Source: Botrytis cinerea B05.10 | Lineage: Eukaryota; Ascomycota; Leotiomycetes; Helotiales; Sclerotiniaceae | Assembly: GCF_000143535.2 (NCBI RefSeq) | Contig: NC_037317.1 | Coordinates: 1,550,001 to 1,614,000 of the forward strand | Reading direction: 5' to 3' | DNA: 64,000 bases | Shown here: positions 13,263 through 23,332 of the stretch, piece after piece | How positions within the stretch are numbered: position 1 is the first letter of the stretch | Layout: every line of letters starts with the position of its first letter | Translations under genes and position numbers: made by a program | The notes under the pieces: model-generated | Told to the model about the DNA's origin: nothing | The model's database searches: none | What the model saw: the letters and a program-made list of their open reading frames with translations, nothing else

Positions 13263-15374
13263 CTTGAATACTTGGTCTTGGGTTGATAAGTTTCGAATGT
13301 CCAAAAGGAATGGGTACGATTCTATTCAGAAGCAAAGGATCTAAATAAGAAGCGATGGACGTATTTGTAATAGTAACGTGTGGAAGGTCGCCCTCAGGTG
13401 ATTTCTATCTAGGGATTGAGATTGATGATATCCTAGTCAAGGAGGGGCTGGAAGTGGATTCCGAATCGAGGTTATTCGGTATAATCGTATAAGGCGGTAT
13501 CGTAAGAGAATATGGACGATCGAAGAGGGACCCCCTGGGGTTGACTATTGCCGGGTATGCAAAGATATAGAATGATAGATAAAAAGTTGCCAAGTAGGGA
13601 AAGAGGGCGCGTGGTCTCTTGGATAGTTTGACTTATGAAATGACGGTGAAGACGAATCAAGATGGAATTTATTGGGGAGAGAAAATGGAGAAAAAATTGA
13701 GTTAAAAATTAGTTAAAAATTAGTTAAAAAAGAAGAGAGAGAAAGATATCTGTCTAACTATCTAGCTAGCTAGCTAGGTAGCCTTAGGAAACTAACTTCC
13801 TTCCTAGTGAATGTTTAAAAGGCCTTTACGAAATACCTGGTTGTTTTACCAAGTTACCAAGGATTATCAAATCATCGGTAGCCAAAGATATTAGACATTG
13901 GGTAGATGTTAGACATTGAATATGAGACTAAAATGAATACCGGTAGTAAATTTGACTTTTTGATTAAGAGGAGAATGAATGAATGAATCATGATCATGCC
14001 ATGACTTTTTTGAATCATGTCGTAGCAATAGTAAGGGGACATGGGAGAGCACAACTCAGTCAGTCAGTCGATCAGTTGAAGGAGCTGTCAGATACTTTTT
14101 CTTGCCCTTTGGGAAATCAATGAAGGTTATCATTAATCATCAGTTAGATAGATACTCTTACCCAAGGATTCAAGGACTGTACCAGAGCAGATGCCTCTGC
14201 CTGTCCTACCGACCTAGCCCATCTCAAACAACCAAATCATGTATGCCGTACAAAGAGAAGACCAATCTGAGGTCTGACGTATGTGAAATCTGATGGAAGT
14301 TGAATGGGTGAATGAATTGATCAATGGATCAATGAATCAATGAATAATGTTCAAAGGAAAACTTTTCTCTGGTGCTCTGATGTTGTTTGATGTATCATGG
14401 ATTAGACCACAAGAAGCTTAGTCCTCGTCAGCTTTTCTGGGGGACTGAAACAAATTGACCAATGATGATTTATATTGACACCCATTTGTTACAATCTAAG
14501 TTAATGCAGAATGCCAAGCCGTCACTGTTATCCTTGTCAATCATCGTCATTACCAAATGAAGTGAGTTTTTCCCTACATACTTCGTGCTTGGTGCTTGGT
14601 GCTTCGTGCTTCGTGCGTACATCCATCCATCCATCCATCCATCCATCCATCCATCCATCCATCCATCCATTCGGCGTACATAATCTTTGTGTCTGACTTC
14701 AAAACTTCACTCATCTAGATTCTTTCACTCTATACAACACAACTAGTAGCTACCGTAGCCCCCTCGTCTTTTCTTATCGATATCGATACCGACAGATAGC
14801 ATATCACCCCCCCTCCCCCTTTACTTATCATCTCGCTCCTTCTTATCATTATCATCGTCTCCAAAGATTCACCAGCCCTCCCGCTATCTAGATCTGTCTG
14901 CGGAACACGGAGTCAAGGTGGCTGGTCATCAATGACATATAATCGCCTCATCTGCATCTCCAATCCCCCGAGAAGAAGGCGATTTCCCGTATCCAGTATT
15001 CCGCTCGCTATCTGACAAACGATTCTCTTTCTGGTCCGACATTCCGCCATACTTGACAATTTCCATGTTGGATATTTTTCATCGTATCCATTTTTTCCCA
15101 CTCCACACTGGCCACGATTCCCAATTAGTATTGGCGCAAAGGTTTGAATCAAGCCCATTCCAGGAAGTCACTTCTTAGCTACCGAAGAATACCGGTATCA
15201 GGGGTGTTCGCTTTCTTTTTGCCCCACTAGGGAAATTATTTGCTTCGAGACCCATTCCCTTCTTTACCTCATTGTATAGTATCATCCTAAGGTTTTCATT
15301 GGTGAAAGAAGTGAGTGAGCATTGAAAGACACTGAATACCAGCAGAAGATTGATTGTCAAAACTTACTATCAAA
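13263..15374. promoter_or_regulatory. Shared divergent promoter region of the choline oxidase / BADH pair
   Basis: About 2.1 kb separates two start codons pointing apart. It contains simple repeats and AT-rich tracts (for example repeated TTAGTTAAAAA around 13700-13730) and no gene. The head-to-head layout allows co-regulation of the two pathway steps, but no specific operator was identified. Confidence 0.45.
14621..14670 (+). repeat. (ATCC)n microsatellite
   Basis: About twelve perfect ATCC units. They are immediately preceded (14581-14617) by a degenerate repeat of GTGCTTSG-like units. The array lies in the divergent promoter, roughly 700 bp upstream of the BADH start. Confidence 0.9.
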
Positions 15375-16874
15375 ATGTCTACATACGCAGAACAACAGCT
15401 TTACTATGACGGCAAAGTCCAACAAGCATCTTCTAAAGAAACATTCACAACAGTCAACCCCGCAACAGGAAAACCTTTAGCACAAGTACAAAAGGCTTCT
15501 CCATCAGATATTGATTCCGCAGTAGCTTCAGCACGCAAAGCATTCCCATCATGGTCCCAGACACCACCACTTGTCCGCTCCCGAATCCTTCTCAAAGCCG
15601 TTCAAATACTTCGCGAACGAAACGATGAAATTGCCAAGGTGGAAACACACGATACAGGCAAAGCTTATTCAGAAACCAGCGCAGTCGATGTCGTTACTGG
15701 AGCAGACGTGCTAGAATATTTTGCAAACTTAGTCGCAAGTGGGGGAATGAATGGCGAAACTACACAATTGAGACCAGATGCGTGGATATATACCAAAAAG
15801 GAAGCTTTGGGCGTATGTGCCGGCATTGGAGCTTGGAACTATCCAATCCAAATTGCTCTGTGGAAATCTGCACCTTGCTTAGCAGCAGGAAACTGTATGA
15901 TCTATAAACCATCTGAAGTAACCCCATTACATGGCCAAATCCTCGCACAAGTTTATGCAGAAGCTGGAGTGCCACCGGGAGTCTTCAATATCGTACATGG
16001 AGATGGATCAGTCGGAGGGTACTTGACCACCCATCCAGGTATTGCCAAAGTAAGTTTCACAGGTCAAGTTTCAACAGGACAAAAGGTTGCTGCTTCAGCA
16101 GCTGGCGGCATGAAATATGTCACCATGGAGTTGGGTGGTAAAAGTCCTCTCATTATCCTTCCAGATACCGACCTTGAAAATGCTGTCGATGGAGCCATGA
16201 TGGCCAACTTCTACTCCACCGGACAAGTCTGCACAAATGGAACCCGAGTTTTCGTACACGAAAGCATGAAATCTGCATTCGAGAAACGTCTTGTCGAAAA
16301 GATGGAATACATTAGAGCTTTGGAACCAATGGATGCCAACAGCAATTTTGGTCCTCTCGTCTCGGAAATCCATCACAAGAAAGTCCTCAATTATATCCAA
16401 CACGGAATTGAAAATGATAAAGCAAAGCTCCTCTACGGTGGTCCCGAAAAACCAACCAATATCCCAAGTGGCTATGAATCAGGCTTTTGGGTTCGCCCTA
16501 CAGTCTTCACAGATTGTACAGACGACATGCTCATCACCCGCGAAGAAATCTTTGGCCCAGTCCTCTGCATCCTCACATATTCCACCACAGAAGAAGTTAT
16601 CCATCGCGCCAATGATACAAAATTAGGATTGGCAGCTGGTGTCTTCGGCAAGAATATAAATGAATGTCATGAAGTGATCGGTCAGATAGAAGCTGGTATA
16701 ACATGGATTAATACATGGGGAGAGAGTCCCGCGGAGATGAGTGTAGGAGGTTGGAAAATGAGTGGAGTAGGTGTTGAGAATGGAAGGAGAGGATTGAATG
16801 CTTGGGTTAGAGAGAGAAGTACCTTGGTGCAGAATGGGGGTGGAGAGGTGGGAACCGTTTTTTGTAAATTGTGA
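15375..16874 (+). CDS. Betaine aldehyde dehydrogenase
   Basis: A single exon of 499 aa in the NAD(P)-dependent aldehyde dehydrogenase superfamily. The sequence tracks bacterial BetB throughout: AEQQLYYDG near the start, [32 protein letters not shown] with the general-base Glu at residue 252, and [11 protein letters not shown] with the catalytic Cys at residue 286. It also has [14 protein letters not shown] and [15 protein letters not shown]. These catalytic residue numbers match BetB. It would oxidise betaine aldehyde to glycine betaine, an osmoprotectant and nitrogen/methyl source. The start is the ATG in CAAAATGTC; the frame upstream has only TTG. The C-terminus is CKL, a canonical-type PTS1 variant, suggesting a peroxisomal location. 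It is divergent from the choline oxidase-like gene. Confidence 0.95.
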   Translation: MSTYAEQQLYYDGKVQQASSKETFTTVNPATGKPLAQVQKASPSDIDSAVASARKAFPSWSQTPPLVRSRILLKAVQILRERNDEIAKVETHDTGKAYSETSAVDVVTGADVLEYFANLVASGGMNGETTQLRPDAWIYTKKEALGVCAGIGAWNYPIQIALWKSAPCLAAGNCMIYKPSEVTPLHGQILAQVYAEAGVPPGVFNIVHGDGSVGGYLTTHPGIAKVSFTGQVSTGQKVAASAAGGMKYVTMELGGKSPLIILPDTDLENAVDGAMMANFYSTGQVCTNGTRVFVHESMKSAFEKRLVEKMEYIRALEPMDANSNFGPLVSEIHHKKVLNYIQHGIENDKAKLLYGGPEKPTNIPSGYESGFWVRPTVFTDCTDDMLITREEIFGPVLCILTYSTTEEVIHRANDTKLGLAAGVFGKNINECHEVIGQIEAGITWINTWGESPAEMSVGGWKMSGVGVENGRRGLNAWVRERSTLVQNGGGEVGTVFCKL

Positions 16875-17897
16875 ATTTGGAGTTGATGGTGCTCAGATAT
16901 ATCTGCATTTCAGGGAGTTGAGGAGGAATGAAAAGGAATTCAAAATGAGAAAGAGGGTTTGTTTCTCTCATGAATCCTAGAATCTAGATAGATTATTGGT
17001 TCACATCAATGAACATAGACGTGTCTTGTGACACTAGTCACACAACACATGCCATTTTGGTAGAATGAAAAGAACATTCTACATGCCCGTCCGAGGTCAA
17101 CCAGAGACGAAATCATATGTGGGAATGTCAAGTTGAAAATTCAAGTGTACACATCTCGAGACAAGGGCGAAGAGTGGACAGCACATAGCAAGACTTTGAC
17201 CTTATGTCAAGGTCAAAGATGTCAAAAGACAAAGATGTAAAAAAAAAATTTACATCTACTTTGACAGAACTGTTCTCTCTTTACCTCTCCTCTTTTTTCT
17301 CTCCTTTTCAACCATTTTCTACAACTCATCGTCAACTTTCTCCAGCCCTCTGAAATAGCAAACTTTCTGCCAGTGCAAGATGATTGTTATCATAGCCCTC
17401 TGCATCAATATTGCCATTTTTGTTCACCAAGGCAAAAATCGGTCTCCAACATTGTGATAAATATTGAGGACAAATCTCCGTCATTCTCCCAATATTTCTC
17501 ATGTATGTAATCTTACAAAATGCTCCGCTGCTTTACCTTGAATGTCATGTTCTATGTCATACATCGTAAGCTCATAATATTCATCATTCGTAGGTGTCAG
17601 GTATTTGTTATTCGTCAAGCTGTCTTTTTTTGATATGCTGTTTTTTCGTGTTTTTTTCTCGCTGATGGTGCGCTTCCGCTTGGTGATACACAAGGTAAAT
17701 TTCTCTCGGTAGATAATGTGTTAGCGATTCAGACATTTACTTCATTATAATCGTACATTTTTTTGGCGGCTTTTGTTGTATTTTTGCATCTCTGTCGGGG
17801 AAAATTAATGAAATCGATCGATCAAGTCTAAGTCATGAGTGCAACAGGTGCGACAAGTGTCAATCTCTGAGCTCTGTTCTCAATCTCTGTGGTAGTC
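16875..17897. other. Intergenic region between convergent BADH and coiled-coil gene
   Basis: It holds the two 3' flanks and, at 17194-17257, two adjacent hairpin-forming inverted repeats described separately. No gene-like frame is visible. Confidence 0.6.
17194..17257. repeat. Tandem inverted repeats (two hairpins)
   Basis: A perfect 10-bp inverted repeat, CTTTGACCTT / AAGGTCAAAG (17194-17203 and 17209-17218), has a 5-nt loop. It is followed by a 9-bp repeat, AGATGTAAA / TTTACATCT (17233-17241 and 17249-17257), with an A-rich loop. GTCAAAG and CTTTGAC also recur around the second hairpin, giving a nested structure. Confidence 0.6.
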
Positions 17898-20225
17898 TTA
17901 GTTTCTTGTCTTGAAAATCAGAACCATTTCAAAGTATATGTACTGACCTCTTCTCAATGTCCGGTCGGACTCGCCCCTCTCGTTATGGAATCCTCTGAGG
18001 GAGCCAAGGAGATTACTAGGAACATGATTTAGCTGGGTGTCGCGGAAAAAAGTACAATCGACGGTTTCATGAGGGACATACTTAGGACGAATTTCAGCAT
18101 CAGGGTGCATCTGTTTGTACCACTGAAGAAAGTGATCAAGTTCTCCTTTCTTGGCAAATTCAATTCTCAACCTCGCGCTTTGAATATCGGCAGGGTCTAA
18201 AGATTCCTCAGATTCCACCCTATACTCCTTCTTCGATCTCGGCCTATAAATCTCGATTCTGCAGTTGCCCAACTCTCTGTGATAGAAGCCACCAAGAACC
18301 CAAGAATTATCGACCACCAACTTGGGATACTGTGAGGATTTGTCATCAGCGCCATCATAGGGGTGCAAGAATCCATTTTTCGTGTGCATCATTTGTAGTC
18401 TATAGTTATGGCTGACTTGTTGTCTAGAGTTGTGAATACCTTTCGTGCCAGCCCAGGTAACAGGGTAGCAGCGGGTGGGGGCGCCAGCATCATAAGAAAT
18501 GTACTCAATAGGAATGAAAGCGAAGGATAGTCGAGTCTCTGCAATACTAGGCTTGTGGGTAATAGCTACTGGTCGAAACGGCTCTGAGCTGACGGATCTA
18601 GTGCCACTGGTTGTTCTTCGTGATGTGCCTACATTGCTATGTCTTGGAGTCAAGACCGTTGATCGAATTGCCTCTGCATTACTAGGTCGATGGGCATGGC
18701 TTGTCATGCGTGCTGGCTCTGCATTCATAGATTGAAATGCACCGGTCACGCTTGGAGTTGGCTCCCTGATAGTTTCATTCCAAACAAATTGGGGATTTTG
18801 GGTACCACGGTCCCTATCTGCACCGCTGGCACTTGAAGGATTGGTTGCGCTTCTGCGTACTTCTCGAACTCTAGACATTTCCTCAGGCTTTTGCCGAATC
18901 TGAGTCGGGGCTCTAGTCTTCGAGATCTCTATATCATCGTATAAACCGCTCAAATTGGTGTCAGATACCTTTCGTTTCAGGGGAGTGATCTTTTGTCCTT
19001 TGCGGTAATCGGCGCGTTGTTTCTCTTCCATGTTCGAGGCATTGTCGGTGGGTCCAGCGCTGAAAAATGTCTTTCGTGGGGCACTAATGAGAGGACTACT
19101 GATTTGTAACGACGAGTGACTTCGACGTGCAACCTGCGCAAAAGCAGGAGGAATGTCGCTGAACTCATCGAGAGTGGGGCTATTGACCAAAGCTCCCTGT
19201 GCATAAGCCGGTTGAAGTCTAGTAGAAACTGAAATTGGTGACACAGAGCAATTTTGGGAGTTTGTTTCGTTCTCCTTGCTAGGGTTGCAATCTTGGTCTG
19301 CGGTCTTCGTAGAGGGGAAGCAGGACTTAGTATTGGAACCACAAGGCTTGTCAGAGGCCACATTGAGGAGTTGTGTTGGAACATAAATGCTCAAAGGATC
19401 TTGAACCTTCGACGCATCATTCATGGAAAGAGCTGTGTTGCTCTTGATCAAGGTAGATGACAAGTCCTTAGTCTTTTGACGCTTAATCAAGTGATCATCA
19501 TTTGGAGATGGTCTGAACTGAAGGTTTGCATTCAGAGGATAAGAAGCCAGTGAAGCTCTCATCGGTGGAGAAACTCTGGGTTCAAATACTGGAGAATCCA
19601 CGAAAAGTGACTCATCATCATCTGTGCTTGCCGGAAGATATTGATCCTGAATCAATCTCTCAATTTGACCTACAGGAATCGTTGATTCACCAACGGAACT
19701 GGTAGGTGGGGTATCGACGGCGACGCCAGTGGCTGTGACAGAGAGTGCAAGATTGGAATCCAATGTGGAAATGGTATTTTCTTCTTTCAAGCTCTTGGAC
19801 ATTCTCTGCAAGATATCTTTGGCTTTTCTCTCAAACTCTTGACTTCGCAAAAGATTCTTGGCATGTAGTTCTTGGAGTCTCTTATAAGATTTACCGCTCT
19901 TCTTGAACAATTCAACTTCCAGATCTTCTCGCTTCTTGGTGTAATCTGCCTCGAGCGCTTGCGACTTTTCCACATATTTCTTGTTGACAACATCGATTTC
20001 CAAATTCTGATCTGCATCAAGAGCGGCCTTATCACGACGCTTTCGATCTTCCAATTCCGCGACAGCAATATTGTGTTCTTGTAGACTTGCTTGATCTGCC
20101 GAGTCATTGTTACTGCCTCTGAAATTGGCTTCGCGCTCATTAAATTCTTGAGCGAGAAGTTGCATCTCCCACTGGTACGGGTTGGTGTTTCCCACTGTGG
20201 GCGTGGGTTTTCTGGATTCCTCCAT
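17898..20225 (-). CDS. Unrecognised protein with N-terminal coiled coil
   Basis: One long frame of 775 aa starting at the ATG at 20225. Residues about 25-150 are charged and heptad-like (for example LEDRKRRDKAALDADQNLE), consistent with a coiled coil. Residues about 170-580 are Ser/Thr/Pro-rich and probably disordered. Residues about 580-760 form a globular-looking segment with NSWVLGGFYHRELGNCRIEIYRPR and a later FLQWYKQMHPDAEIRPKYVP. I do not recognise the family and assign no function. The 3' end is uncertain: a 61-nt intron (17947-17887, GTCAGT..CCACAG) would join in phase to a frame stopping at 17828. The next gene upstream is on the same strand. Confidence 0.75.
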   Translation of the reverse strand: MEESRKPTPTVGNTNPYQWEMQLLAQEFNEREANFRGSNNDSADQASLQEHNIAVAELEDRKRRDKAALDADQNLEIDVVNKKYVEKSQALEADYTKKREDLEVELFKKSGKSYKRLQELHAKNLLRSQEFERKAKDILQRMSKSLKEENTISTLDSNLALSVTATGVAVDTPPTSSVGESTIPVGQIERLIQDQYLPASTDDDESLFVDSPVFEPRVSPPMRASLASYPLNANLQFRPSPNDDHLIKRQKTKDLSSTLIKSNTALSMNDASKVQDPLSIYVPTQLLNVASDKPCGSNTKSCFPSTKTADQDCNPSKENETNSQNCSVSPISVSTRLQPAYAQGALVNSPTLDEFSDIPPAFAQVARRSHSSLQISSPLISAPRKTFFSAGPTDNASNMEEKQRADYRKGQKITPLKRKVSDTNLSGLYDDIEISKTRAPTQIRQKPEEMSRVREVRRSATNPSSASGADRDRGTQNPQFVWNETIREPTPSVTGAFQSMNAEPARMTSHAHRPSNAEAIRSTVLTPRHSNVGTSRRTTSGTRSVSSEPFRPVAITHKPSIAETRLSFAFIPIEYISYDAGAPTRCYPVTWAGTKGIHNSRQQVSHNYRLQMMHTKNGFLHPYDGADDKSSQYPKLVVDNSWVLGGFYHRELGNCRIEIYRPRSKKEYRVESEESLDPADIQSARLRIEFAKKGELDHFLQWYKQMHPDAEIRPKYVPHETVDCTFFRDTQLNHVPSNLLGSLRGFHNERGESDRTLRRGQYIYFEMVLIFKTRN

Positions 20226-21025
20226 CTTGGAAAGGAAAGAGGAAAGAACAGGAGGGTGAAACTGAATTTAAATAATAGCAGAAGCTACGAGAAAGTGTGT
20301 GCGCTTCTGGTTGTTTTGGGAGAGAGCGCCTCAGAAATTGAAAATTGCAAAGCAAGTGCGAATGGAATGGTGGAATGATGTGCTTCAATTAAAAGAAGAA
20401 GGAAGGAATCGGCTTCCCAGAGGAAATAGAAAGGATCCCAAATCTCTCAATCAATCGATCTTGAATTCTTGTGTAGTGTTGTAATATTTTAGGAAAAAGG
20501 TTGTTGTGGGAGGTTTGTTGATGGGGATATCAAATGGATAACATTTACGCGTGAAAATTGCCATGAAATTTCTGTTACCATGGCATCATTTCGAAATTCA
20601 CTGTCCTCTCTATCTGAATTTTTGAATTGGCCAGCTGAAGCTCAAGATTGAGGTAAGTTTAAGTGAATTCTGGGAGACAGAAGTCTCTGATAAGATTATG
20701 AATTTGCATTCATTGAACTCCACTGCTGCGCCTCCCGTCATAGTTCTTATTGATGCCCTGAACTTTATATCATCCCGACTATTCAAGTAGATACCCAGAT
20801 CTAGAAATGGTGAACATCTTCTAACTTTTGACTCGACCTCAAGTCTCCAAGTTGGTTATAGTCTCAACCGTTATGGCCGTCGTCAAGCTCTTTGAAAATA
20901 TACAAACCAGAATCATAGCTGCAAGAAGTCCATCCGTCTACAGCTCCGTTCTCTTTGTTTCTGTGCCGCCTTCATCCCACAGTAGATGTTCCAAGGCTAT
21001 ACTTTCTACATTGAATTTTCGGCTC
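20226..21025. other. Intergenic region between two - strand genes
   Basis: About 800 bp holding the promoter of the coiled-coil gene and the 3' flank of the next gene. I see no additional coding sequence. Confidence 0.55.
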
Positions 21026-22557
21026 TTACAACTTCATCCTAACAACCTTAAACGGCAAATCCTCTTCGGTGATCTCATCAAACCCCGCTGCCGGTACGAT
21101 CTTCGCGTTTCTACACCATAGTAGTTAGTAATCGTCTCGTAATGAGAATGGAAACCCCACCCAATAGCAAAGCCCTTTCCCACCTCATAGGCCCTCGCCT
21201 TCCCTCTCCCCTTTGCCTCCTTCGTCAACTCCCTCAGTCTCACCTCAAACCCATCTTTGTTGTCAGACCTATGCTCGCCACCTTTGCCCTCACCCTTGCT
21301 GCCCTCGGTATCCCTACCTAGTATCCCAACCATATTCAAAGGTTCCAACAACCTCAGTTCGTGACTCCAAGCTGGTATTTTTCTAGGCCAGATTATTGTT
21401 GCTTTAATACTTTTAAGCGATTTCATGGACCCGATTATCATCCATGTACGTTCCCAGCGGGGCACGTCGTTGCTGGAGGATTCGTTGTATACTGCATGGG
21501 TGAGACGGTCAGCGAGCTGTTGGGAATGAATAAATGGAAGGGTATAAGGAGGAGGAGGGAGTTTGGGACGACGATGAAGTGGGGAGGAAAAGGGTCAGGG
21601 ATGCTGGTACCTGAAGAGATCAGATAGTGCGAATATAAAAAATTGATTGCGCTTACAGGATGATGTATCAAAGGAGAAATCGAGGGTTACGGAAGTGATC
21701 GAATCAAAGCGATGAGGAAGAATCTCGTTACTGAAAGAGATGAACGCTTCCATGCTGTCGAAATTGAAGGTGTTGGCTGAGTAGAGAAGAGAGATTGCCT
21801 CAGAGTAACTATTTCCATTAGCTTTAGGTTTGCCTCAATCTTTCAATGGCATTCAGATATTTAATCAGAGAAAGGGGAGAGATAAAAGCGAGATGAACGT
21901 AAAATATAAAACATACATTCGTCTACAAACCTGTAGCAACTGAATCAAACCTCTACTCCCTTCCCCGAAAATCTCATGCACCCCACTCCCGCCAGGAATC
22001 TTCACGCTCCTACATCCCGCAACAATACACGCATCCTCCTCCTTCGTTCCCACATCCGAGTCTCTTCTATCACATTTACAAACAACATGACCCAACTTAT
22101 TCGTCCTTCTTATAATATGTAGTACCCTCCCTCCAAGTGCCCACTTATAAATCTCCATCCTCACCTCCCACGGCAACATCCCAAAAAATGTACTTCCCCC
22201 TTGACCAAAGTATTTCCTCTCCATATGTCCCACCTCATTCCCACCAACCTCAAATCCCATTCCAAAAACCCCCAATCCATAACCCTCACTTGGTGTCAGT
22301 GGCCTCTCCTTTCTCTTCGTTCTTTCGCTAACAGGCGCCGGAGCCACGTAAGACTTACTCGCCTTTCCCGTATACCTATGTTGCTCATAAGGCCTCTTGA
22401 CCGTCTTGTATGGTTTGCTTGCTATGGTTTCTGAAGAACGAGAGCCTGGTAGTGCATCGAAGGCCTTTTGAATGAGATGAGCAGAAAGACGTCTTCGTTC
22501 TGGGCCCCAGAGATGTTTTCTAGATAGCGGAAAATGATCGCTAGGTGTGGCTGACAT
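21026..22557 (-). CDS. Fungal LPWEVRxxIY-type (DUF7730-like) protein
   Basis: Four exons: 22557-21917, 21808-21657, 21491-21161 and 21110-21026, giving 402 aa. Joins 1-3 restore QVCRRIYSEAISLLYSANTF and then FDTSSLYNESSSNDVPRW, typical of a large fungal family that starts its conserved region with LPWEVRMEIYKWALGG and continues with GLIQLLQVCRR. The last intron (50 nt, ACTAAC branch, GTGTAG acceptor) is my inference; it gives the sensible tail NAKIVPAAGFDEITEED, whereas reading through gives a basic random-looking tail ending at 21034. The family is abundant in Pezizomycotina, resembles F-box-associated proteins in layout, and has no established biochemical role. The basic N-terminal 100 residues look disordered. 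Confidence 0.75.
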
Positions 22558-23332
22558 TTTGGTGTATACTCATATCATGAAGTTCTTGTGGTATGATATC
22601 TCTAAGAAACCGACAAAAAGTTTCGCAATATGATTTACTTACAGACGATAGTGGAAGGCGTTGCATGTATTACATGTAATAAATCAAGCGAGGCTGGCGC
22701 CAAGTAACCCATCCCATTTTGTTCGTAGGATAGTGGTAAATCGGCACCGGGTTTTATATTCTCACCGAAGGAGGGAAGGAATGTTACCTTGCATGAACAA
22801 ATCATTTTGTGATGCGCAGCCAGGGATTGACGCACCATCATACTCATTTAGACTCGTTGTAAAATCTTACGTCAGATCGTTCCTCAGCTCATCCCCTGGA
22901 CGTTGTTAGTCGTATATTTGCACAAATTTCTCTCCAGTATTATCCTTATGGGGAATAGTGGTTGAAAATTTGATTGGCACTTGTAATTTTTAAAATGTGA
23001 CAGAAACACCACCAACAGCACGCTGACACAGTGGACCTTGGGGTAGGACAAGCTCTATACTCGATACGAAAAAGTGAGTGCGAAATGTTGATCACGTGGT
23101 GATGAGACACGATAGTTCGCAGGCGTAGCGGTGAACTTCTAGTTCTGAGTGTATGTTTGAGGCATAAACATCTAATAGGGGTGTTGCAATGAGTGGGCAA
23201 CACAAGGACAGGAACCGCTTAAACCGAGTTGTGCCGCCCAGCAGGAGAGAATGAAGGCTCAAACGTTTCGATCAAGGATGGTGAAAACACCAATATATAA
23301 ACTAAAAAGGTATCGGATATCTAAGAACTCGC
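22558..23332. other. Intergenic region upstream of the DUF7730-like gene
   Basis: About 775 bp with no recognisable gene. It contains the promoter of the - strand gene ending at 21026 and the 3' flank of the reductase gene. Confidence 0.55.
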
